Origin: Balneola sp. | GTDB lineage: Bacteria; Bacteroidota; Rhodothermia; Balneolales; Balneolaceae | DNA: 64,000 nt | Reading direction: 5' to 3' | NCBI GenBank assembly: GCA_002696035.1 | Contig: NZQV01000016.1 | Span: 146,776 to 210,775, forward strand | Part shown: positions 26,250 through 34,289 of the stretch, piece after piece | How positions within the stretch are numbered: the stretch's first letter is position 1 | Layout: every line of letters begins with the position of its first letter | Position numbers and translations under genes: made by a program | Notes under the pieces: model-generated | What the model was told of the DNA's origin: nothing | Databases searched by the model: none | The model's input: only the letters and a program-made list of their open reading frames with translations

Positions 26250-27542
26250 ATGAGCAAAAAACAGTCTAAAAAACCTGAGCAGGCCGGACTGCATGAGAAA
26301 AGACTCGCTGATCTTCTCAAATTTCTGAGCAATAACGAGACCACAATTAAATCTGAGGGCATAACCTACACCTCCAAACGAGGTGACGGCTACAACCACA
26401 TAAAGGACGTTATACAACAAGTCACTCGAATGAGTGAGAAGGCTTACTATGCCTATTTCGAGGAAATGGAGCTTGGTAACAAATTCTCAGAGATGCGAAA
26501 AGTGTATGATACCGTGGGCAAAGTTATACATACTATTCGACCTTATATGACTCTCGACGGTTCAGTTGACTCCCAAAAAAATTGTCTATTACAATCAAGA
26601 TACGACATGTACAATCCTGAGAAGGATAATGATACACTTCACTACCTAAACGAATTCTATGACCCTTTTTATAATTCTGTTCTGACGAGCATATCAATGT
26701 TTGAAAACAACCCAATTAAGTTTCTTAGTTCTATACAGGAGAGTGAAACACCTTTCTATCCATATATTCAACTTTTGATTGATGAGCTAAAGGATAATGT
26801 CTCTGATGAAACTTTGAAAAGTTACAAGACTATCATTAAGAAATTTATTATAAAGTACAATGCTTGCATATCCTCTGAAATAAAGAATGGTTTTTTTAGT
26901 GATTATAAATGGTTATCAATACCGACCAATCCGGAAATTGCTAAGAAATTCTTCTTTTTAAAAGTTTCTTCAGAAAACCATCAAGCCACTGATTTATTTA
27001 TAAATCCTTCAAAATATATTGATGTCCTCGATAATAGATATGAATACTTGTGGATGTTATACTTGCAAAAAATTGACTTCAAATTATGGCCAGAAATAGC
27101 TAAAGGACTTCTTCCAATTATAGCCATTGAACAGGGTCTTATGTCTTTATATATCGAAATAATGATATTTCAATGTATTGAAAATACTCGATTTCAGATA
27201 ACATCAGCTAGCGATGACACAAGACCTAAACATGTACATACTGAATTTACACTTAATCAACTTTGTAAGTTATTAGCCGAATATCAATTCTTCGATATCG
27301 AACAAGATTTTATCTCAAATGAGTTTAATTTACTTCGCAGACCATTAAACATTCACCCAGTTTATGATGTTGCCAAGTTAGGGGAAAGCGAACATATACT
27401 AAGTACTGCTCTTCTAAAATATATGTGGGAAATCTACTACAGGAAAATCACCTACGACCTATACATCAAAGAGAACCCTGTATATAATACACCAGTCCCT
27501 AGAGTTCGTACAGAAAACCTCATCAACCTTAATTCTAAGTAA
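26250..27542 (+). CDS. Hypothetical protein of the integrated element
   Basis: I do not recognise this 430-residue protein. It begins with a Lys/Gln-rich stretch (MSKKQSKKPEQ), has no signal peptide or membrane helix, and is rich in aromatic and charged residues. The first 110 residues (YTSKRGDGYNHIKDVIQQVT) look like a separate small domain, perhaps DNA-binding. The HxxR...Y pattern of tyrosine recombinases is not present. The TGGTAACT pair directly upstream suggests control by an element-encoded DNA-binding protein. It is followed by a 133-bp gap before the excisionase-like gene. Confidence 0.55.
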   Translation: MSKKQSKKPEQAGLHEKRLADLLKFLSNNETTIKSEGITYTSKRGDGYNHIKDVIQQVTRMSEKAYYAYFEEMELGNKFSEMRKVYDTVGKVIHTIRPYMTLDGSVDSQKNCLLQSRYDMYNPEKDNDTLHYLNEFYDPFYNSVLTSISMFENNPIKFLSSIQESETPFYPYIQLLIDELKDNVSDETLKSYKTIIKKFIIKYNACISSEIKNGFFSDYKWLSIPTNPEIAKKFFFLKVSSENHQATDLFINPSKYIDVLDNRYEYLWMLYLQKIDFKLWPEIAKGLLPIIAIEQGLMSLYIEIMIFQCIENTRFQITSASDDTRPKHVHTEFTLNQLCKLLAEYQFFDIEQDFISNEFNLLRRPLNIHPVYDVAKLGESEHILSTALLKYMWEIYYRKITYDLYIKENPVYNTPVPRVRTENLINLNSK

Positions 27543-27675
27543 AGTTCCGACTCCGCTAATGAAATAATCTCTCCAGCGGAAAATTCATTTCGGTTTCTCC
27601 TGAAGTTTGGTACAGCGATCAACGTGATTCTATTCACTTGGTCGCCCCAAACTTTAATTAAACAAAAGAAACAAA

Positions 27676-27930
27676 ATGAAGATCCAAGATTATTTGACAT
27701 CCGGTGAAGCAGCCGAATACTTATCCCAACAACTCAAACAGGAAGTAAACTACTACGACCTGGATAACCTGCTTCGGGCAAAATCTATACCCGTTCCGGA
27801 AAAGATTGGAGGACGAAGACTCTGGTCTCATCAAGATCTACAAAACGCGGCTAAAGCATTGCGTATTCGTCGGGCTAAAAGACCTCAATTGACTCAGGAA
27901 CGTTCACTCATCAACTTGGGAGAGTATTAA
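27676..27930 (+). CDS. MerR/excisionase-like helix-turn-helix protein
   Basis: The 84-residue protein reads YLTSGEAAEYLSQQLKQEVN, then YYDLDNLLRAKSIPVPEKIGGRRLWSHQDL. The order (S/T-x-x-E-A-A-x-x-L, recognition helix, basic wing with GGRRLWS) is that of small winged-helix excisionase or MerR-like DNA-binding proteins. It ends one base before the next gene. As the small regulator in front of a replication gene it may direct excision, replication or transcription of the element. Confidence 0.75.
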   Translation: MKIQDYLTSGEAAEYLSQQLKQEVNYYDLDNLLRAKSIPVPEKIGGRRLWSHQDLQNAAKALRIRRAKRPQLTQERSLINLGEY

Positions 27931-27931
27931 G

Positions 27932-28384
27932 ATGAAAAATAATACCATGAGTGATGACGAGATTTGTAAAAAAATACTAAGCTCATATGTTTTTGTATGG
28001 CCTTTCCACGCCTCTTTAGTTGATCAAAGGTATGTTTCTCTTGATGCAACTTTATTGGTAAAAAGAACCGAGGATATAAAAATTTTAAAGAATGAATCAG
28101 ATGCACAACTACTAGTTCGGCACATTGAAAGATTCATAACCGATAATCCTCCCGATTTAGCTTCTTTTACCCGTCTTCAGGTAGCAAGCCAAATTAACAA
28201 CGATATTACCGTTCTAATTGGCGAAGAAGAAGCAAAAAGAATCTTTGAAATAAGCGATTCAAATCTTGCTCTACTTAGAAAACTACATGGCATTGCGTAT
28301 ATCAAAACAAAGCGTGGCTTTCAATATAGCTGGAGAGACCTAAAAGAAATCAGCCAGAAAATAAAAGCCTCACCTGAACTCTAA
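27932..28384 (+). CDS. Hypothetical protein, possible HTH at C-terminus
   Basis: This 150-residue soluble protein begins one base after the HTH gene stop (TAAGATG), so the two are co-translated. Its C-terminal third (ISDSNLALLRKLHGIAYIKT followed by KRGFQYSWRDLKEI) resembles the end of a small winged helix with an aromatic wing, similar in style to the preceding gene. The N-terminal half (FVWPFHASLVDQRYVSLDAT) is not recognised. A role in replication or regulation of the element is inferred only from position. Confidence 0.5.
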   Translation: MKNNTMSDDEICKKILSSYVFVWPFHASLVDQRYVSLDATLLVKRTEDIKILKNESDAQLLVRHIERFITDNPPDLASFTRLQVASQINNDITVLIGEEEAKRIFEISDSNLALLRKLHGIAYIKTKRGFQYSWRDLKEISQKIKASPEL

Positions 28385-28439
28385 TCTCAAGGGAGCTTTC
28401 TCCTATGGCTCCCATTTTTTTAAACATTTTCAAAAAACT

Positions 28440-29309
28440 ATGGAAAAAGAATATCCAGTAACCACTGAATCCCATCACTCCACTGACTTAAAAGATGCCA
28501 TTTACTACCTCCCGGCTCAATTTGATCAAACCATTCTTTGCAAAGCACTCAAGGCTGTGTATGACGAAGAAGGAAAAGATCTGGCCAGGGAGTGGCTTTT
28601 TAAAACAAAGAATAATCTTCCAAAAAACTTCGATGAATTTTGGGAGGAGTCAAATCTAACACCCTACCAACTCCAGTTTCCCGATAAATATTTAAATGAT
28701 TCGATCTACAGTACCGCTAAAGAAACCGGCTGGATTCCCAAAGCGCTACGGAAAGGTAAACAGAGCAAGAAACCACCTTCAAAACGTAAGCTGCAAGCCG
28801 TTGGAGATAATTTACAGGCTTCGGAAAAGCTGCATGAACAACTTACTCAGATCAAAGAGGACCAGTTAGAAGAGAAGGAAAAGTCCTACATCTCTCCCTG
28901 CATCAGGAACATGGATGGAGCCTGCTATATGCATCCGTTCATGTACAAAAAAGACATTCCCGATGACCGGGAGGAATACCTGAAGCTCCTGATCAAGATT
29001 GTAGATTGTGAGGTGATTGTGCAGGAAGCCATCGAACACATTATCGATCAACCCGGCCAAACTGAGGACGATAAGGAAGTGCGCTACCGACTCCGGCTTA
29101 CCAATCGGTTAGATAAGGACGTCATCACCATTGCCACTTTTGAAGAGCTCACAACCAAAACACGGTTCTCCAGTTTTCTGGTTTCCAAGGGGTTTGTGAA
29201 GTTTATTGGAAATAACGAAGTGTTTGATCGTTTCCATGAGTTTTTGATCAATGATCAGGAGTATCCAACGGTGAAGATGATCACCAGCTGGGGCGAGTAC
29301 AAACCGTGA
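28440..29309 (+). CDS. Primase-C-like N-terminal part of an interrupted helicase gene
   Basis: This 289-codon ORF is the upstream part of one longer frame: it ends at a single TGA (29307-29309), and the same frame continues open to 30767. The N-terminus (ILCKALKAVYDEEGKDLARE, then WLF...FDEFWEES) is similar in pattern to the PriCT-2 domain that precedes superfamily 3-type helicases. A Cys/His pair (CIRNMDGACYMHPFMY) may bind zinc. The final TSWGEYKP is cut where related phage primase-helicases continue into the next domain. Read with the 29451 ORF it is probably one protein of about 775 residues; a CGA-to-TGA change would explain the break. Confidence 0.65.
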   Translation: MEKEYPVTTESHHSTDLKDAIYYLPAQFDQTILCKALKAVYDEEGKDLAREWLFKTKNNLPKNFDEFWEESNLTPYQLQFPDKYLNDSIYSTAKETGWIPKALRKGKQSKKPPSKRKLQAVGDNLQASEKLHEQLTQIKEDQLEEKEKSYISPCIRNMDGACYMHPFMYKKDIPDDREEYLKLLIKIVDCEVIVQEAIEHIIDQPGQTEDDKEVRYRLRLTNRLDKDVITIATFEELTTKTRFSSFLVSKGFVKFIGNNEVFDRFHEFLINDQEYPTVKMITSWGEYKP

Positions 29310-29450
29310 GAATTTCTCTTTGAAAATGGACTCTTTGATGTAAATAAGCAACGGTTCTATCCAGCCAATGAGGAAAATCGGATCCAGAAAGGCAGGCAGC
29401 TCCTTGTTTGTCCAACCGGAAGTGAGCTTGTACAACCGCCCATCATTTCT

Positions 29451-30767
29451 ATGCCAACGGATGATGTGGCTTCGGCCCGATTCCTTGCAGAAAAATTCAT
29501 GATGTGGGAATCTTTTAACGGAAAACTTAACGTGAGAGCTACATTGGGTTATGCCGTAGCTTGTTTGTTTAGTCGTGATATCAAAGAACAGGATGGAGCC
29601 TTCCCCCTGATGTTCAAGTTTGGTGAGCGAGGTACCGGGAAAAGCTCCAGTATGGATTGGTTCATGTCGCTATTTGGCTATCGCAATGGAAACCGGCAGT
29701 CTGTGTCCAAGCAAAATACCATCAAAGGACTGATCCGAAACATGACGCTTCCTACTTCATTTCCTTTCTTCTTGGATGATTACCGTAATCACGAGACCAA
29801 CAGTCAGGTTCCGGATCTAACAAGTCCGATCTTGAACTGGTATCACCGCATTGGTACCTCCATGGCCAAGAAAAGCACAGACAATCAAACCATTGATACC
29901 CGGATGAAAGCTTGTGTAGTAATGACCGGAAACGATAAACCCACCGATCCGGCGGTATTATCCCGACTCATTGTGCTCAATTATTCAAAATTTTTGAAAC
30001 GAAATGAGTTGGATATGATACCAAATGTCGTGCGCTCAACCCCCAGATTCTCTGAATTCACCGCTTTGGTGCTTAAAGATTACGAAAATGTGCGTGGTTT
30101 CTTCATGGACTTCCTCGATAGCAACAAAAAATGCTTGGCCGATCAGGGATTCCAGGGGCGAACCGTAAACAACTGGAGCTATGTTATGGCCGGGATTCAA
30201 TGTGTACCCTACATTCTCCCCGATCTAAACCATTGGTCGAATGAATTTGGAGCCCTTAAAACTGAAATTTATGAAGCCATTCATAAGGAAGAAGCGCTCC
30301 AAAAAGAATCCAATCCCCTGCATGAGTTTTTTGATACGCTGGAGCATTACGCTACCCAAAAAGTTGATCCTAACTCTGAGTTTAACCGGAGATTCTTTGT
30401 CCTTGATCACCGGCACTTTCGCTACAAACCCTTTGAAGCTTTTACCGATGCCAATGGGAAAGTGTATCAGGGAGAAGTTCTGTATCTGCATCCAAAACGA
30501 ATTTGGTATGCGCTTCAGGATGCGAAGTCAGATGTTACCCGCCAAACAAATCTCAACACCTTAGAAGCCAAACTGCAAAACAGCAGCTACTTTTTGAATA
30601 ACAGCGTGCAGGTCTTCCTAACCAAATCCATTGATGAGCCGAAGGAAAGTAATCTGCGCTGTTATGTGCTTCGAGTGGACCAGCTCAACGAGAAAGGAAT
30701 GCTTCAGGAACTCATCGCCAAGGCCAAGGAATACGAACAACAGAGAGCCGGAAGATTAAGCGCTTAA
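29451..30767 (+). CDS. Helicase-domain part of the interrupted replication gene
   Basis: The 438-residue ORF from the first internal ATG carries Walker A GERGTGKSSS, Walker B-like PFFLDDYRN, and a sensor-like CVVMTGNDKPTDPAVLSRL typical of the DUF927/virus-type helicase lineage. Sequence between the TGA and this ATG (29310-29450) is also coding-like in the same frame (EFLFENGLFDVNKQRFYP). As an isolated ORF it lacks the domain that normally precedes the ATPase. It may be expressed from its own ATG, by stop readthrough, or not at all. The candidate origin array begins 28 bp after its stop. Confidence 0.7.
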   Translation: MPTDDVASARFLAEKFMMWESFNGKLNVRATLGYAVACLFSRDIKEQDGAFPLMFKFGERGTGKSSSMDWFMSLFGYRNGNRQSVSKQNTIKGLIRNMTLPTSFPFFLDDYRNHETNSQVPDLTSPILNWYHRIGTSMAKKSTDNQTIDTRMKACVVMTGNDKPTDPAVLSRLIVLNYSKFLKRNELDMIPNVVRSTPRFSEFTALVLKDYENVRGFFMDFLDSNKKCLADQGFQGRTVNNWSYVMAGIQCVPYILPDLNHWSNEFGALKTEIYEAIHKEEALQKESNPLHEFFDTLEHYATQKVDPNSEFNRRFFVLDHRHFRYKPFEAFTDANGKVYQGEVLYLHPKRIWYALQDAKSDVTRQTNLNTLEAKLQNSSYFLNNSVQVFLTKSIDEPKESNLRCYVLRVDQLNEKGMLQELIAKAKEYEQQRAGRLSA

Positions 30768-30794
30768 AAATTTTAATAAATTCATGGCTTTTTC

Positions 30795-31027
30795 TGCTAA
30801 ACTGCTAAGAATTACCCAAAATCTATTCATACACTCATTAAATCATCATTTCTTTACAAATAACTAACTGCTAAGGTCTGCTAACAGGTGCTAAGAGACG
30901 CTAAAATTTCTAGCACAGGTTAGCAGTTCTTAGCATTTTCTTTAAATCTTTGCTAAAGCTTATATCTCTTCTTTTATACAAACGAGCCTATCTTTTAAAA
31001 AACTTAGCAGTGTTTAGCAGCTTAGCA
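30795..31027. repeat. Symmetric TGCTAA/TTAGCA array, candidate replication origin
   Basis: Forward TGCTAA starts at 30795, 30803, 30869, 30879, 30889 and 30951 (plus CGCTAA at 30899); inverted TTAGCA starts at 30920, 30930, 31004, 31014 and 31022 (plus CTAGCA at 30910). The central block has four forward then three inverted copies at exact 10-bp steps, centred near 30907. This helically phased, two-sided layout directly after a replicative-type helicase fits an iteron origin or a partition/centromere site. The remainder of the 30768-31455 gap is AT-rich with one short inverted repeat (AATTCG/CGAATT, 31274-31292). Confidence 0.8.
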
Positions 31028-31455
31028 GGGGTTTTTCTTTCTTTTTTTGAAGGAACTAGACAATCGATTTCCTGCATCCAGTAGTTATTTACTGATTCCT
31101 TATAACAATTCACCCTAATTAGGCCATAGTTAGGCTAATACCCTTCGTTAATTACTGATTTATTGAAGATTATATGCATTAATTGGCTAGGTAAGCAGGT
31201 ACAGAGCATAATCAATTTCGTTAATTAACTATTTCAGCCGGTTTCATTGAAAGAATAGGAGAATTGTTGAAATAATTCGTGACTCGCGAATTACAAATCA
31301 CTGTTTAATACATCTAATGAGTCCTTTTTGGGATTCGTTTAAAAGAATTGGGCTATTTTGTTTGTGAGCAGACTTATTTTGGAATAAATGGGCTGTCAGG
31401 AATGCTGTTTTATTCCGGTTTACTCATATAACTCCACAGAATTCCAGCCCGAAAC

Positions 31456-31902
31456 CTACTCAACTTCAAACGTAGTGGATACTGTGTCGCTATCATCGGT
31501 TAATAGAAAAGCTTCTAAGGTATAAGTCCCGGACTCTAGGTATTCATAATCCCCACCGTTGCTCAGATCAATTTTTAACGTTTTGCTCTCTCCTGGGGCT
31601 AATTCAAAACTTGTCACTACAGTCAAACATGCATATGCATGCTGACTGTTAAAGAGCACTTCATCTCCTTTCTTTACTTTAAATCCATGTTGACAGCTTG
31701 ATGGGAACCCATACTCTGCTTTTTTATTAGTCACATTCGTGAACACGAAATCTGCTTCGATATGCTGCATAACTTCTATGTTGTCAGCAGTCACTTTAAG
31801 CTTCATGGCCTCATTAGTTCCGCTTCCTGCACTAAGAAATGGCAAATCATCACAGGATGAAAAGAAAAACAAAACCGAAAATAATAGCATTAATGATCGC
31901 AT
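31456..31902 (-). CDS. BsuPI-like domain lipoprotein
   Basis: The 148-residue protein has a lipoprotein signal (MRSLMLLFSVLFFFSSC, Cys17 as lipid site). The mature beta-sandwich resembles the BsuPI intracellular-protease-inhibitor domain: MKLKVTADNIE, ADFVFTNVTNKKAEYGFPSS, LAPGESKTLKIDLS, GTYTLEAFL. Such domains occur in exported proteins without inhibitor activity, so function is open. It is the only gene in 1.7 kb of repeat-rich DNA between the helicase and the AbiE pair, and is transcribed toward the origin-like array. Confidence 0.7.
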   Translation of the reverse strand: MRSLMLLFSVLFFFSSCDDLPFLSAGSGTNEAMKLKVTADNIEVMQHIEADFVFTNVTNKKAEYGFPSSCQHGFKVKKGDEVLFNSQHAYACLTVVTSFELAPGESKTLKIDLSNGGDYEYLESGTYTLEAFLLTDDSDTVSTTFEVE

Positions 31903-32034
31903 GACGTATTCCTCTAAGATTTTATCTGATCTCTCTTAAGAAAACTACATAAAAGTTAAATAACAACCGCCCTTATTAAACCTTTCTGCGTTTTTCTTAA
32001 ATAAATGGGAGTTAATAACGAAAATGATAAGCCA

Positions 32035-32086
32035 TTATTTAATTTTCGGGGTTTAGTGAGTGTTTTTATTTAATAATCGGGTTTTA
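32035..32086. repeat. Two 21-bp direct repeats with TCGGGT core
   Basis: TTATTTAATTTTCGGGGTTTA (32035-32055) and TTATTTAATAATCGGGTTTTA (32066-32086) are 31 bp apart. They are the first of several repeat families in the 604-bp gene-free stretch 31903-32506. Confidence 0.6.
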
Positions 32087-32182
32087 AGAGGGTCATAGTT
32101 TAAAAAAGTGCATATTAATTGGCTTATAGTCTATTTATTGAAACTATTTTAAACCTTGATAGATTACAAACTCAGAGATCCA

Positions 32183-32278
32183 ATATCTGCTTTTCATAAA
32201 ATCGATCATATATATACGTTTTTCATAAAAATGGTTTTTTATATGCGTTTTTCAGAACTCATATGTGTTTTTCATAGG
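32183..32278. repeat. Four iteron-like repeats ATATnyGTTTTTCATA
   Basis: Copies begin at 32183 (ATATCTGCTTTTCATAA), 32212 (ATATACGTTTTTCATAA), 32241 (ATATGCGTTTTTCAGAA) and 32261 (ATATGTGTTTTTCATAG). Spacings are 29, 29 and 20 bp. Directly repeated AT-rich units of this length are typical of plasmid iterons. Confidence 0.7.
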
Positions 32279-32330
32279 AATTCACTTCTTGATAACTTTC
32301 TCAAATGAACATTTAAACTTGGCTATATTT

Positions 32331-32419
32331 TGCCGGTTAAATTCTGGCACCTAAGAACAGCATAATCTTTATTCTAACGAATATAAAAGAGACTTTTTTG
32401 CCGGTTACATTGCCGGTTA
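32331..32419. repeat. Three TGCCGGTTA repeats
   Basis: TGCCGGTTA occurs at 32331, 32399 and 32411, all on the plus strand. They sit between the iteron-like block and the GTTCACGA palindrome. Confidence 0.55.
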
Positions 32420-32459
32420 GATAGCTTAGTAAGCCTCACTATGTTCATTTAATCCCTCT

Positions 32460-32476
32460 GTTCACGATTCGTGAAC
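32460..32476. promoter_or_regulatory. Perfect 17-bp palindrome with extra half sites
   Basis: GTTCACGA-T-TCGTGAAC is perfectly symmetric. Further TGTTCA (32443) and GTGAAC (32489) half sites surround it. It resembles a dimeric-repressor operator or a partition site; the nearest gene on this side is the 3' end of an AbiEii toxin gene, so it does not sit at that gene's promoter. Confidence 0.6.
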
Positions 32477-32506
32477 ATGGTAAAAAAGTGAACAAAGCTG
32501 TTTTTA

Positions 32507-33505
32507 CTACTTAAAAGCCAATTGATTTATTCTCTCCATTAATTCTTTCATTCTGTCAATTAGCTTATCAAATGATACAGAATCACCGTGAATCATACTT
32601 TCCTGCATCTCACGATAATCGTCCTTCCATTGCTTTATAGAAGCGTCGGGCGGTACAAGGTTTATGGTTCCCGGCAAATGTTTTTTGTAATCAATCCCAC
32701 TGATTTTTGTCAAATGCTTTCGGTGGTGAATGATATCCATATAAAGATCTTCATCATCCAGTGCCTCTTTCCCGTGGTCTGTATCCATGATTGCTTCAAC
32801 GTCATACAAATGTCGGCTTAATCGTTCTGCTCTCATTTCATCCGGGTTCTTCTGAAATTCCTCATGTAACAAAAACACCTTCTCTAAGAATGTGCGTCTG
32901 GGTAGCACACAAGGAATTTTAACCGGTAACAAATCAATTTCTAACTGTGGAAATACGGAACCAACCAAGGGAGTAAGTTCTTTTTCTTCGTTCGGTTCGA
33001 TTAAGGAACGAGCATTTATTTCAATCAATACTCTTGGTGGGAGGTATTTTACAGACTCTGTAACAGCAGGAAATCTAACCTCAATGGTTGAAGGATCTTC
33101 GTCTGAGTTATCTGATTCCCAAACCTCTACTTTAACATCAGCTCCTTTTTCTTGAAGGTTATTAACCAATTCCGGTGTTAACTTTTCCAGAACAAATTCC
33201 CGAATCGCTTTACGAAGTCTTGTCCTTTTGCTGCTTCCAAGTTTTCCATCAAAACCAAATGCTTTACGGTCTACAGCTAGGTCTACATCTTCAGAAAACC
33301 GCTGGATCAGATTCCAACCTTTACTTAGAGAGGTCCCTCCTTTAAAAACCATATTTTCGGCCTGCTCAAGTTCAAAAACAGATTCTAATACCAGTGTTAC
33401 CCAAAAGTCTTTCTCAATAGCTACGGGCGGTAAGCCTTCATTGGCAGCTACCTGTTCATATACCTGTTTCTTTCTCCCGTCTTCTACCTTTAGCCAGTCA
33501 ATCAT
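32507..33505 (-). CDS. AbiEii/AbiGii-family nucleotidyltransferase toxin
   Basis: The 332-residue protein MIDWLKVEDGRKKQ contains the AbiEii fold: LPPVAIEKDFWVTLVLESVF, MVFKGGTSLSKGWNLIQRFS and EDVDLAV, where GG-x-S/T and D-x-D form the nucleotidyltransferase site. Related type IV toxins transfer nucleotides to cellular RNA targets and block growth. The ATG at 33505 overlaps the upstream antitoxin stop as ATGA, which decides it over the ATG at 33541. It is the last gene of a two-gene leftward operon. Confidence 0.9.
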   Translation of the reverse strand: MIDWLKVEDGRKKQVYEQVAANEGLPPVAIEKDFWVTLVLESVFELEQAENMVFKGGTSLSKGWNLIQRFSEDVDLAVDRKAFGFDGKLGSSKRTRLRKAIREFVLEKLTPELVNNLQEKGADVKVEVWESDNSDEDPSTIEVRFPAVTESVKYLPPRVLIEINARSLIEPNEEKELTPLVGSVFPQLEIDLLPVKIPCVLPRRTFLEKVFLLHEEFQKNPDEMRAERLSRHLYDVEAIMDTDHGKEALDDEDLYMDIIHHRKHLTKISGIDYKKHLPGTINLVPPDASIKQWKDDYREMQESMIHGDSVSFDKLIDRMKELMERINQLAFK

Positions 33506-34101
33506 TGTTCTATACTTTGTTCCATTATTTTCCGAATCCATACCGGAGCAAGTTTGATATCATGTTTTAAGTGCTCCGGTTTTTCTTTTTTCAGTATTTC
33601 GGTGATTTTATCTTTTTGTTGTTCAGATACATTCCCTTTTCCAATTTCTTTTAAAGCCTGAATAACCAACGAACTGATTTCTCCCTTCGCTTTAAGATTT
33701 TTGGGAACCGTTCTCTTGAACTTAATCTTACGGTTTCCAACCTGAATACTTCTTTGTGAACCATCAGTGAGATATACAGCATTTAAAGGAACCTGGGTTG
33801 AAAGGCCCAATTTATTCATTGCCAGTGTGCCGGTTGGTATGATCTTCGCCTTATCTCTTTTTGCTATCGCTTCAGCAATTTTTTCTATGGATGGTTTTAA
33901 TACCCCAAGCTGTGGGTCTGTTTTAGGATATAAGTAAATACCATGGGCAAGCCTTACCAGCTCTCCATCATCCTCAAGGCGAACTAAAGCTTGCCTAACT
34001 GCTTCACTGGAGCCAATTTCCAGAAAATCTTCCGGGAAAAATATTTTCCCACGATTGTAGTTTTTAATCTTATTAAGTATTTGTTCTTCTGTGCTTTGCA
34101 T
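33502..34101 (-). CDS. AbiEi-type antitoxin (DUF6088-like), winged HTH
   Basis: The 199-residue protein begins with a winged HTH (ILNKIKNYNRGKIFFPEDFL, then SEAVRQALVRLEDDGELVRLAHGIYLYP), typical of AbiEi antitoxins, which bind their own promoter. Its C-terminal half (TGTLAMNKLGLSTQVPLNAV) is the partner domain. The stop overlaps the toxin start by 4 bp. A perfect 10-bp inverted repeat 20-48 bp upstream is the probable operator. Confidence 0.88.
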   Translation of the reverse strand: MQSTEEQILNKIKNYNRGKIFFPEDFLEIGSSEAVRQALVRLEDDGELVRLAHGIYLYPKTDPQLGVLKPSIEKIAEAIAKRDKAKIIPTGTLAMNKLGLSTQVPLNAVYLTDGSQRSIQVGNRKIKFKRTVPKNLKAKGEISSLVIQALKEIGKGNVSEQQKDKITEILKKEKPEHLKHDIKLAPVWIRKIMEQSIEQ

Positions 34102-34120
34102 GAATTTTATCTTATTTTTC

Positions 34121-34149
34121 TGTCACAAATTTAGTAAATATTTGTGACA
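34121..34149. promoter_or_regulatory. Inverted-repeat operator of the first AbiE pair
   Basis: TGTCACAAAT (34121-34130) and ATTTGTGACA (34140-34149) are perfect inverted repeats separated by 9 bp, just upstream of the antitoxin ATG. AbiEi proteins are known to repress their promoters by binding inverted repeats, so autoregulation is inferred. Confidence 0.8.
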
Positions 34150-34289
34150 AGAAGAACACTCTTTTTTCTGTAGCATAGACCAGAGCTTGGCCCTTAGCAC
34201 TACTCAGGTTCCCCAGTAGCTTCCCCACTTACTTCCACGCCAGCTTGTCCGGTAGGTTGTTCGGTTATTCTCAAATACCCACTGACAGA

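Noticed and set aside
26050..26253. 67-codon ORF before the 26250 gene
   Set aside because: Composition is hydrophobic but without family signs, it lies over the TGGTAACT repeats, and it overlaps the next start; repeats explain the sequence better.
26250..27542. Tyrosine integrase
   Set aside because: No R...H-x-x-R...Y catalytic pattern can be found in the protein.
29307..29309. TGA as selenocysteine codon
   Set aside because: No stem-loop of the bacterial type follows within about 40 bases, and helicases of this kind do not use selenocysteine.
32183..32278. Possible CRISPR array
   Set aside because: Repeats are short (about 17 bp), unequal in spacing (29, 29, 20 bp) and AT-rich, and no cas genes are near; an iteron block fits better.
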